In this document: positions 24,625 to 32,170 of the stretch, one piece after another
Numbering within the stretch: position 1 is the first letter of the stretch
How the letters are laid out: each line of letters opens with the position of its first letter
Assembly: GCA_903822495.1 (NCBI GenBank)
Contig: CAIJPD010000018.1
Location: 124,001-188,000 of the forward strand
Length of the DNA stretch: 64,000 nt
Source of the DNA: an uncultured Chloroflexota bacterium
Lineage (GTDB): Bacteria > Chloroflexota > Limnocylindria > Limnocylindrales > CSP1-4
Direction of reading: 5' to 3'
Made by a program: the position numbers and the translations under genes
Notes under the pieces: model-generated
The model's input: the letters and a program-made list of their open reading frames with translations, nothing else
Databases searched by the model: none
Told to the model about the DNA's origin: nothing

Positions 24625-27537
24625 TCAGCGTCGCGCGGGAGACGCTCCAGCCGGAGCCCGCCGAAGCTCCCCGACAGGGCCCACCCCCAGCGCCCCGACC
24701 CACGCGGCCACCTCGGCCCGCCGCGAGACGCCGAGCTTGGCGAGGATGTGCTCCACGTGCGCGCTCACGGTCTTAGGGGCGATGCCCAGGGCTTGCGCGA
24801 TGGCCGGGTTGGTCAGCCCGGCCGCGATGAGGCGGGCAACCTCGAGCTCCCGCGTGCTGAGCGGGTGCCAGGGCGCCTCCTCGGGGAGGCGACCACGGGC
24901 CTGGCGTGCGATCTCGTCGGCGCGCTCGCAGAGTGGGCGGCTGTCGAGTCGCTCGGCGCGCTCCCGGACGTCGCCGACGAGGCTGGCCGCCTCCACGTGA
25001 CGGCCGGAGCGCAGGAGCACCACCGCGAGGTCGAGTCGGGCCCAGAGGGCCTCCCAGATCCGCGGCATGGCGTCCCAGCCGACGACGGCTCGTTCGAGGG
25101 CCTGGCGGGCGACACCGTTGGCCCCTTCGGCCATGGCCACGATCCCGCGCGCGTGATCGACGGCAGGCTGCGACGCCCAGGCGGTCCCGGCCAGGAGTGT
25201 GGCGATCCGCTCGGTCCAGCGGGCCGCATCGGCCGGCCGGCCGGCGGCAACGAGGGCGCGCGCCCCGGTGATCGCGAAGGGCGCGGCCTGCGCCCGCTCT
25301 TCGGAGCCCTCGGCGAGCCGGATCGCGCGCTCGGCCAGCACGATCGCACCATCCGGGTCATGGGCGATCAGGGCGATCTCGGCCTGTGCCCAGAGGGCCT
25401 GCATGATCGGGACCGGCTCGCCGGCTCGCTCGCCGAACGCGAGTGCGTCCGCCGCGAGCCGTCGTGCCGCTGGCAGGTCGCCGCGTCCCAACGCGACGGC
25501 GGCCATCGGCCAGCGCGCCACACCGGGGGCGCGGGCGCTGCCCCGGAGCGCCAGCACCTCGCGGGCCCGGCTGTCGGCCTCGACCCAGCGGCCGTCGGCC
25601 CAGGCGATGATGGCGGCGTCGGCGGCCAGGATCCCGGGGCAGAAGGACTGCTCGATGGAGTCCCCGTACCGAATGCCCTCCTCGATGAAGGCGGCCGCCG
25701 CCCGGTACTCGAGGATCTGCACGAGGCCATCGCCCGCCCAGCGCAGGGCCGTGATCGCGTTGTCCCCGTCGGCGGCATCGAGGGCGCGGCGCACCTCCAC
25801 CTGGATCCGGTCCCGGCCTCGTGCCACGTCCCCGCGGACGATCTGGATCAAGGCGTCGAGGAGCTCGGACTGACGGACCTGAACCGGGTCGCCGGATGCT
25901 TCGGCATCCACCCGCGCGCGCCCGGCGAGCTCCGCCGACCGGACCATGTCGCGGGCACCCAGCGCCGTGATCGAGTCGATGTAGTGCGCGTCGGAGCGGA
26001 CCATGAGGACGTCCTGCGAGACGGGAAGCGGCGCGAGCGCCGCCAGGGCCGCAAGGACCACTTCGCGGAGATCCTCCGGCGATCGCGCATCGCGACGCTG
26101 GATCACGGCGAGGCCGACCCACGACCGCGCGACGCCCAGCGCGTCGCCATTCGCTTCGTACAGGTGGAGCGCCTGCGTGGTCCAGGTTGACCAGTCGGCG
26201 ATCTCCTCGCGGGCGCCCGCCGACCCGGCGGCTGCCTCCAGGATGTCCGCCCGCTCAAGGCCGGGGAGGTCCCCGGGCATGTTCGCGATGACCCGTCGGA
26301 ACAGGTCGAATGCCTCCCGGTGGGCAAGCACCCGGGCGGCTGCGCGGGCGCCGGCGAGCGCCGAGTGAAACGCCTCCACCCGCATGCCGGCGCGCTCGTA
26401 GTGGACCGAGGCATGGACCTCCGTCGAGCCCTCCAGGCTCCGGCCGAACTCGGCGGCGCGCCCGTGGAACCGCCGGAGGTCGGCCGGCGGCACCGCGCCG
26501 TACAGGGCATCGCGCAGCAACTGGTGCCGGAAGTCGTACAGGCCGCGGGGGCCGGGAGGCTCGATGACGTTGTGCTCGACCAGCTCCCGGAGCGGGGCGT
26601 CCAGCTCGTCCACCCGGATGTCCATGATGCCGGCGAGGACGCTGGGGACGAAGCAGCGACCGATCACGGCCCCGGCCCGGGCCACCGCCTGGGCCTCGGG
26701 CGTCAGCCGCGCCACTCGCTGGATGATCGCGTCCTCCAGTGTCTGGGGAACCGCGGCGTCGCGGACCGCGCGGGCGTCCAGGCGCAGCGGGGCGTCGAGC
26801 GCGCCCAGGAGCTCTTCGACGTGCAGCGGGACCCCATCCGTCCGCTCGTACAACGACGCGGCGACCTCGCGAGAGACCGCTTCGCCGAGGATCACAGCCG
26901 CCAGCTGGCCCGTCTCATCGAGCGTCAGCGGGCTCAGCCGGGCCTCCTCGGCCAGCCGCTGGGAGAGGAGCCTGGACCGCCACCCGCGCAGGAGCGCGCC
27001 GGGGGCGACCTCGTCGGTCCGGTACGCCGCCACCACGAGGAGCGGCTTCCCGGTCGCGGCACGGGCCAGCTCGCCGACGACGTCGAGGCTGATCTCGTCC
27101 GCCCACTGGAGGTCGTCGAACCAGAGCATGGTCGGGCGATCGACGGCAGCGAGGATCTGATCGGCCAGATCGTGGACGAAGGCCCGCCGTCGTCCCTGGG
27201 TGGCGTCCGGGGCGGTGCGAACCCGCTCCAGGAGCGCCCGACCCAGCGACTCGAACTCCGGCATCCGGGCCATGGTCCGGGCCAGGTCGAGGATCGACGC
27301 GGCCGGCACGTCCGCGTCCTGCGGCGCGACGAGACCCTCCGCGGCCACGAACCCCGCGGCTTTCGCCTTGCGCACGATCGACGCGATGAAGCGGGACTTG
27401 CCGATGCCCGCTTCCCCGGCGAGGAGCACGAGGCGGCCCCGGCCCGCCGCAGCCTCAGCGACGCGCCGATCCGCCTGCTCGAGGAGGTCGTCGCGGCCAA
27501 CCAGCACCGGCGACAGGAGGGGGCCCAGCCGTGTCAT
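24625..27537 (-). CDS. Large LuxR-type ATPase regulator (LAL/MalT-like)
   Basis: A 970-residue transcription activator of the LAL class. The N-terminal ATPase domain has Walker A GEAGIGKS at residues 41-48 and Walker B TMLWFDDLQWAD. A middle region of about 500 residues is alpha-helical and Ala/Arg/Leu-rich, as in TPR-like sensor domains. The C-terminal 65 residues are a LuxR helix-turn-helix: HPLSTRELEVARLIAAGLTN, then IAQALGIAPKTVSAHVEHIL. Such proteins bind ATP and an inducer, oligomerise and activate promoters. It is divergent from the DUF4242/camelysin/SipW genes, and a perfect dyad lies in its promoter, so that operon is the obvious candidate target (inference). The ATG at 27537 follows TAGACT by seven bases. 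Confidence 0.92.
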   Translation of the reverse strand: MTRLGPLLSPVLVGRDDLLEQADRRVAEAAAGRGRLVLLAGEAGIGKSRFIASIVRKAKAAGFVAAEGLVAPQDADVPAASILDLARTMARMPEFESLGRALLERVRTAPDATQGRRRAFVHDLADQILAAVDRPTMLWFDDLQWADEISLDVVGELARAATGKPLLVVAAYRTDEVAPGALLRGWRSRLLSQRLAEEARLSPLTLDETGQLAAVILGEAVSREVAASLYERTDGVPLHVEELLGALDAPLRLDARAVRDAAVPQTLEDAIIQRVARLTPEAQAVARAGAVIGRCFVPSVLAGIMDIRVDELDAPLRELVEHNVIEPPGPRGLYDFRHQLLRDALYGAVPPADLRRFHGRAAEFGRSLEGSTEVHASVHYERAGMRVEAFHSALAGARAAARVLAHREAFDLFRRVIANMPGDLPGLERADILEAAAGSAGAREEIADWSTWTTQALHLYEANGDALGVARSWVGLAVIQRRDARSPEDLREVVLAALAALAPLPVSQDVLMVRSDAHYIDSITALGARDMVRSAELAGRARVDAEASGDPVQVRQSELLDALIQIVRGDVARGRDRIQVEVRRALDAADGDNAITALRWAGDGLVQILEYRAAAAFIEEGIRYGDSIEQSFCPGILAADAAIIAWADGRWVEADSRAREVLALRGSARAPGVARWPMAAVALGRGDLPAARRLAADALAFGERAGEPVPIMQALWAQAEIALIAHDPDGAIVLAERAIRLAEGSEERAQAAPFAITGARALVAAGRPADAARWTERIATLLAGTAWASQPAVDHARGIVAMAEGANGVARQALERAVVGWDAMPRIWEALWARLDLAVVLLRSGRHVEAASLVGDVRERAERLDSRPLCERADEIARQARGRLPEEAPWHPLSTRELEVARLIAAGLTNPAIAQALGIAPKTVSAHVEHILAKLGVSRRAEVAAWVGALGVGPVGELRRAPAGASPARR

Positions 27538-27544
27538 GAGCGAG

Positions 27545-27550
27545 AGTCTA
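27545..27550 (-). promoter_or_regulatory. -10 box, leaderless start of LAL regulator gene
   Basis: TAGACT on the minus strand, seven bases before the ATG at 27537. The dyad at 27567-27592 covers the matching -35 position. Confidence 0.55.
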
Positions 27551-27566
27551 GGCGGCTGGTCAAGGT

Positions 27567-27592
27567 CGACATCGGTCGAATGACCGATGTCG
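27567..27592. promoter_or_regulatory. Perfect 26-bp dyad, possible operator
   Basis: Arms CGACATCGGTC (27567-27577) and GACCGATGTCG (27582-27592) are perfectly complementary around GAAT. It lies 16 bases upstream of the -10 box of the LAL regulator and 110 bases before the divergent DUF4242 gene. The position fits an operator or activator site better than a terminator, since no gene ends here. Confidence 0.6.
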
Positions 27593-27702
27593 TCACGATC
27601 TTCGCGGCGATGGAGATGGTGCTGACCGATGGCGAGCCCACCGTGAGCGGGCACGCTCGTCGCAGCGGTCCCGACCGGGGCGGCGCATCAAGGGAGATCC
27701 AC

Positions 27703-27954
27703 ATGGCCCAGTTCATGGACGTGCATTCGGGGTTCATCGGGGTGACCGCCCAGCAGTTGAAGGAGGCGCACGAGCGCGACCTGGCGATCGAGAAGGACGA
27801 GGGCGTCCACTTCGAGCGCGCCTGGTTGGACCCGATCAGCGGCAAGGTGTTTTGCCTCTCGACCGGCCCCAGCAAGGAGGCGGTCATGCGCATCCACGAG
27901 CGGGCCGGCCACCCGACGGCCGAGGTCCACGAGCTGACGGTGGAGGTGGCGTGA
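27703..27954 (+). CDS. DUF4242 / SCO4226-like small protein
   Basis: An 83-residue protein closely resembling the Streptomyces coelicolor SCO4226 family (DUF4242, ferredoxin-like fold), for which nickel binding has been described. Recognisable blocks are AQFMDVHSGF, AHERDLAIEKDEGVHF and SGKVFCLSTGPSKEAVMRIH; the His and Cys in these are candidate metal ligands. The ATG at 27703 has AGGGAG six bases upstream; an open frame upstream is not similar to anything. Its stop overlaps the GTG of the camelysin-like gene, so it is the first gene of a three-gene unit. Confidence 0.85.
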   Translation: MAQFMDVHSGFIGVTAQQLKEAHERDLAIEKDEGVHFERAWLDPISGKVFCLSTGPSKEAVMRIHERAGHPTAEVHELTVEVA

Positions 27955-28619
27955 CGAGTCGCCGGCTCCTCAGGGCCGTCATCGGCCTGGGGCTCGTGAT
28001 CTCGCTGATGAGCGGCGTCGGCGTGTTCGCCGTGTTCAGTGACACGGCGACCACCAACACCAACACGGCGGACAGCGGAACCCTCGCGTCCGCCGCCTAC
28101 CTGCGGATCGCCACCGCGACCAAGGCAACCGCGGTCAGCTGCGGGACGTTCCAGGATGATCTGGCCCTGCCGCTGATCGCCGTGCAGGACCTCCAGGCCG
28201 ACGACCAGCAGGTGTCTGCGGTCTACTTCTGCCTCCGGAACGCCGGCTCGGCCACCCTGACGCCGACATGGACGGCCAAGGACCTGGTGGACGTGGAGAT
28301 CGCCTGCACGGGCGACGAGGCGACGGTGGACCAGACCTGCACGCCCGGCGCCGCCGGGGAGCTGAGCGCCAACCTCCGGATCTACCTCTACAACGTGAAC
28401 TGCGCCACGGGCGCCGAGCCCGAGATGATCAGCGCGACGCTGCCCGGCCTCGCCGCGAGCCCCGCCCCATTCCAGGGCGGCGTGACGATCGCCCCGGGCG
28501 CCCAGATCTGCGCGAAGCTGTCCATCACCTGCGAATCCGGCGCGGGCCTCGAGGCCATCCAGGCCGCCCAGAGCGATCGGGCGACCTGGAGGTTCGCCTT
28601 CACCGGGACCGCTCTCTAG
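27951..28619 (+). CDS. Camelysin/TasA-like secreted protein
   Basis: A 222-residue exported protein. The N-terminus has a hydrophobic stretch (AVIGLGLVISLMSGVGVFAVF) followed by SDTATTNTNTADSGTLASA, the layout of SipW-dependent precursors such as TasA and camelysin, where cleavage occurs just before such a Ser/Thr/Asn-rich segment. The rest is predicted beta-rich, with six or seven cysteines that could form disulfides (for example CGTFQDDLALP, FCLRNAG, IACTGDEATVDQTC). I see no protease motif, so TasA-like fibre or surface protein is a better guess than metalloprotease. The GTG start overlaps the DUF4242 stop, and the next gene encodes a matching signal peptidase. Confidence 0.75.
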   Translation: MTSRRLLRAVIGLGLVISLMSGVGVFAVFSDTATTNTNTADSGTLASAAYLRIATATKATAVSCGTFQDDLALPLIAVQDLQADDQQVSAVYFCLRNAGSATLTPTWTAKDLVDVEIACTGDEATVDQTCTPGAAGELSANLRIYLYNVNCATGAEPEMISATLPGLAASPAPFQGGVTIAPGAQICAKLSITCESGAGLEAIQAAQSDRATWRFAFTGTAL

Positions 28620-28621
28620 CC

Positions 28622-29173
28622 ATGGGCGCGACGGCTCGCTCCGCCTTCGCCTGGGCGGCCCCGGGCCTGGCCGCGGCGGCAGTCGCGCTCATGCTGCCCC
28701 TCGCGGCGTTCCTCGTCGCGGTCTGGCTCTTCGGGGGCCAGCTCCAGGCCGTCCTGTCCGGGAGCATGGCCCCCACCGTTCCCCAGGGCTCGCTCATCGT
28801 GATGGCGCCGGTCGATCCCGCCGGCGTCGAGCCGGGGATGGCCATCACGTTCGCCGACCCGTCCGACCCATCGCGGCTGGTCACGCACCGGGTGGTGTCG
28901 ACAGCGCCCGGCACCACGCTGCAATTCATCACCCAGGGCGACGCGAACACCGACCCGGACGCCTACCCCGTCCCGGCGCGCCTGGTGCGCGGCCGCGTCC
29001 TCTGGCACGTGCCCGGCCTGGGCCTGGTGCTCGACTGGCTCGCCTGGCCGCGCGGCTTCCTGCTGCTGGTTGTCCTGCCGGGGGTGTTGTTGCTCGTGCT
29101 GGAGGCCGGCCCCTACCTGGTCGCGCGCACCTTCGGCAGCGGCGGAAGCCGGCGGGCCCCCTTCACCAGGTAG
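28622..29173 (+). CDS. SipW-like (ER-type) signal peptidase I
   Basis: A 183-residue S26B signal peptidase. One N-terminal helix (about residues 14-38) anchors it. The catalytic motif SGSMAPT has Ser48. The general base is His89 in LVTHRVV, where bacterial-type enzymes have Lys; this marks the archaeal/eukaryotic/SipW class. A second hydrophobic helix near residues 140-170 follows. Starting two bases after the camelysin-like gene, it is most likely dedicated to that precursor, as SipW is to TasA. Its last 61 bases overlap the end of the convergent S9 peptidase gene. Confidence 0.87.
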   Translation: MGATARSAFAWAAPGLAAAAVALMLPLAAFLVAVWLFGGQLQAVLSGSMAPTVPQGSLIVMAPVDPAGVEPGMAITFADPSDPSRLVTHRVVSTAPGTTLQFITQGDANTDPDAYPVPARLVRGRVLWHVPGLGLVLDWLAWPRGFLLLVVLPGVLLLVLEAGPYLVARTFGSGGSRRAPFTR

Positions 29174-31308
29174 TGGGCAAACCAGTCGCGGACCTGGACC
29201 AGGTGTTCCACCCGGCGGTAGGGCGTGCCCGAGCGCGTCAGCTCGTGCGATTCGCCCGGGACCCGCATCAGGCGAACCGGCCGGCCCAGCGAGCGGAGCA
29301 CCGTGAACAGCGACTCCGCCTGGGCGATGGTGCAGCGCAGGTCGTTCTCCGCATGCTGGATCAGGAGCGGCGTGCGCATCGCCTCCGCGTAGGTGATCGG
29401 CGAGATCGACCGGAAGTAGGCCCAGTCGTCCCACGGGACGGCGCCGAACTCGCGGAGGGGCCAGTCGCCGCTGGAGAGGTCCCCGGTCAGGTGGATGGTG
29501 GTCATGTCGGAGACACATCGACAGGTCAGCGCGGCCCGGAAGCGCTGGTCGTGGCCGATGATCCAGTTGGTCAGATAGCCGCCGTATGAGCCGCCGGTGA
29601 CCCCCAGGCGCGTCGCATCCGCGATCCCCTCCGCGACGAGGGCGTCCACGCCCGCCAGGACGTCCGCCATGGGCCCGGGACCCCAGTCGCCCAGGTTGGC
29701 TTCGACGAAGGCCTTGCCGTAGCCCTCGGAGCCGCGCGGGTTGCAGGCGAAGACGCCCATCCCCTGCCCCGCCAGGACCTGGAACTCGAAGACCGGCGAC
29801 CAGCCGTACAGGGTGTGCGGGCCGCCGTGAATCTGGGTGACCAGCGGGCGGGGGCCGGCGGGAGCGGGCGACGTGGCGCCGTCGACACGGCCAACGCCGG
29901 CCGGCTCCCGGGCCGGCAGCAACCAGCCCTGGATCGTGCGGCCGTCCACCGTGACCCAGCGCTCCTCCGGCTCGACCAGGTCCAGGTCAGCCAGCAACGC
30001 GTCGTTGAGCGCCGTGACCCGGCGGAGGCTGCCAGTCGCGGGCGTGGCAGGCGAGACGTCCAGGACGTGGACCTCGGGGGCGGCCGTCGCGGCGGAGACG
30101 ATCGCGGCGATCCGCGATCCACCCCCCGGCAGGGCGACCTCGTCGAACGACGACAGGTAGTGGCGGCCCTCGGTCAGGCGCTCCAGCGCGCCGTCGGCGA
30201 TGCCGATTCGACAGGCCTCGTACGCGCCCCGGACCGGCGCCAGGAACGTCACCCAGGCGCCATCCGCCGACGGCACCAGCCGCGGACCCTCGCCGATCGT
30301 GATGTCGCTGTTCATCCCCGCGCCCGGCTCCAGGTCGTGCCGACCCGAGAGATTGACCTCCGCCCGCGACACCGCCCCCGAGCCGTCCGCGGCCAGGAGC
30401 CAGATGTCGCTGCGGTAGGCGTTGGCGGGGACCCGCCCGCCAAGGGCCACCACGTGCCGCCCATCGGGCAGCCACGCCGGGCGGCCGAAGCTGGCATCCG
30501 CGCCGGCGGTGAGCGGCGTGACCACGCCCGTCGCAACCCGCACGACGGCGATCTGCGTCCGCTGCGCGATGTCCCAGTCCCGGCCCCACTCGGCGACAAA
30601 CGCCACGCGCGTCCCGTCCGGGGACCACGCCGGCGCGGACTCACGGGCCTCGCGCGCCGTGGTCAGCCGCGTCGCCTCCCCCGTCGCGGCGTCCACCAGC
30701 CAGAGCCGCTCCACGTGCTCGGCCACGAAGCCGCTCCCGTTGGCCAGGTAGCGCAGCCGGTCCGTGTAGCGGATGTCGGACGCGGGCGGCGCACCGGCCT
30801 TGGGCTTGGTGTTGGAGACCAGCCGGCGAAGCCGGCGGTCCTCCTCGCGCGTGGCGCCCAGCGAGTCGCTGACCACGACCAGTCGACGCCCGTCCGGGGA
30901 CCAGGCAAACGCCGAGACCCCACCCGGCAGGTCCGTGAGCCGGCGCGCCTCGCCGCCGCCGACCAGCGGCAGGAGGTGGACCTGGACCAGGTCGTCCCGC
31001 TTCGATTCGTCGCCCTTGGCCGGCTCCTCCTCCATGAGGCCGCGCCGGTCCGAGAGGAAGGCCAGCGTCCGGCCGTCCGGGGAGAACTCGGGGCTGTGGT
31101 CGCGACGCGGGCCGACCGTCAGGCGCCGGGCCGCCTCGGAGCCGTCAGCGGGCGCCAGCCAGACCGACTGCCGGTAGGCATCGAACGCCGGCGCGACCGT
31201 CTGCACCACGAACGCCACTTGCTCGCCGTCGGGCGACAGCCGCGGGCGAGTCGGGATCCGGAATCGGTAGAGGTCTTCCGGCTGCGGAGGACGGCGCTGC
31301 GTGGTCAC
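29113..31308 (-). CDS. S9 family prolyl oligopeptidase-like peptidase
   Basis: A 731-residue cytoplasmic serine peptidase of the acylaminoacyl-peptidase type. The first 450 residues are beta-propeller repeats with several SPDG-type turns (LSPDGEQVAFV, FSPDGRTLAFL, WSPDGRRLVVV). The C-terminal alpha/beta hydrolase domain has the nucleophile elbow GGSYGGY with Ser574, then HAENDLRC (Asp) and GESHEL (His). I chose the GTG at 31308, preceded by GAGGG; the frame is open to 33246 but that part is antisense to the MFS gene. Probable role: turnover of short peptides. It is not preceded by a signal peptide. Confidence 0.92.
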   Translation of the reverse strand: MTTQRRPPQPEDLYRFRIPTRPRLSPDGEQVAFVVQTVAPAFDAYRQSVWLAPADGSEAARRLTVGPRRDHSPEFSPDGRTLAFLSDRRGLMEEEPAKGDESKRDDLVQVHLLPLVGGGEARRLTDLPGGVSAFAWSPDGRRLVVVSDSLGATREEDRRLRRLVSNTKPKAGAPPASDIRYTDRLRYLANGSGFVAEHVERLWLVDAATGEATRLTTAREARESAPAWSPDGTRVAFVAEWGRDWDIAQRTQIAVVRVATGVVTPLTAGADASFGRPAWLPDGRHVVALGGRVPANAYRSDIWLLAADGSGAVSRAEVNLSGRHDLEPGAGMNSDITIGEGPRLVPSADGAWVTFLAPVRGAYEACRIGIADGALERLTEGRHYLSSFDEVALPGGGSRIAAIVSAATAAPEVHVLDVSPATPATGSLRRVTALNDALLADLDLVEPEERWVTVDGRTIQGWLLPAREPAGVGRVDGATSPAPAGPRPLVTQIHGGPHTLYGWSPVFEFQVLAGQGMGVFACNPRGSEGYGKAFVEANLGDWGPGPMADVLAGVDALVAEGIADATRLGVTGGSYGGYLTNWIIGHDQRFRAALTCRCVSDMTTIHLTGDLSSGDWPLREFGAVPWDDWAYFRSISPITYAEAMRTPLLIQHAENDLRCTIAQAESLFTVLRSLGRPVRLMRVPGESHELTRSGTPYRRVEHLVQVRDWFAHYLVKGARRLPPLPKVRATR

Positions 31309-31380
31309 GCGAACCCTCGATAGCGACGGCCGGAGTGACCCGACCCGTGCTGGCTCTTCGACGTTCGGGAGTCTACCGGC

Positions 31381-31386
31381 TACCAT
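31381..31386 (+). promoter_or_regulatory. -10 box, leaderless start of ligase-like gene
   Basis: TACCAT, nine bases before the ATG at 31396; no Shine-Dalgarno sequence. Confidence 0.5.
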
Positions 31387-31395
31387 CGATCGGCG

Positions 31396-32169
31396 ATGAC
31401 CGACCAGCTTTCGCTGCGGCTGCGGGCGGACCTCCCGAACCATCCGGTGGGCCTGCGACCCATGCTGCCCACGGCATCGGCCGAGCCGTTCGACTCCCCC
31501 GATCACCTCTTCGAGCCCGCCTGGGGCGGCCGGCGCGTGCTGGCGCTGGTGGGGCCCGCGGCCGTGGCCGGCACCGGTGCGGTGACCTTCACGGGCGAGG
31601 ATGGCCTCCCCATCGGGGACACGCCCCCCGAGCTGGCCGGCCTGGCCACCCACCTGGACGCCCGTTCGGCGATCCTCGACGGCGAGCTGGTGGTGGTGGA
31701 CGCCAACGGGCGACCCGACACGGACGAGCTGGAGCGGCGCCTGGCGGGCGAGACCGGGCGATCCGCGGCGTACCTCGCCTTCGATCTCCTCTACCTCGAC
31801 GGCCGGTCGCTGCTCGGACAGCCCCTGGCCCGCCGGCGCGAGGCGTTGCGCCGGATCCTGGGTCCCGGCGATGAGGTGGTCGCGGTGCCGGCGATCCTCG
31901 GCGAGGGTCGGGCGCTGCACGCGGCGGTCACCGCCCAGGGGCTGGCCGGCGTCATGGCGCGGCGACGGACCGGGCCCTACCTGCCCGGCATCCGCAGCGG
32001 CCTCTGGCGGTTCGTGCCGGCCGGGGCGGCCACCCACGCGACCCCGGCGGGGCCGTCGGACCCGGTCGCCACCATGCCCGATGCGGTGGCCACGACCCAT
32101 GTCGAGCGTGCCGCCTCCGCGCCCGTCCTCGCACTCATCAGCCGCCTCCCGCTGGACCTGGGCGAGTAG
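31396..32169 (+). CDS. ATP-dependent DNA ligase-like protein lacking the catalytic lysines
   Basis: A 257-residue protein aligned by eye with the adenylation domain of LigD-type ATP-dependent DNA ligases. Preserved landmarks are LRPMLPTASAEPFDSPDHLFEPAW near the N-terminus, ILDGELVVVDANGRPD, YLAFDLLYLDGRSL and GVMARRRTGPYLPGIRSGLW. Motif I, normally EPKWDG with the AMP-accepting lysine, reads EPAWGG (Ala42). Motif IV, normally EGVVAKR, reads LAGVMARR. The motif V lysines are replaced by RFV. It should therefore not form a ligase-adenylate (inference). The OB-fold domain is also missing. Codon use is like its neighbours and the frame is intact, so it is maintained rather than decaying. The next gene starts one base after its stop. 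Confidence 0.72.
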   Translation: MTDQLSLRLRADLPNHPVGLRPMLPTASAEPFDSPDHLFEPAWGGRRVLALVGPAAVAGTGAVTFTGEDGLPIGDTPPELAGLATHLDARSAILDGELVVVDANGRPDTDELERRLAGETGRSAAYLAFDLLYLDGRSLLGQPLARRREALRRILGPGDEVVAVPAILGEGRALHAAVTAQGLAGVMARRRTGPYLPGIRSGLWRFVPAGAATHATPAGPSDPVATMPDAVATTHVERAASAPVLALISRLPLDLGE

Positions 32170-32170
32170 C

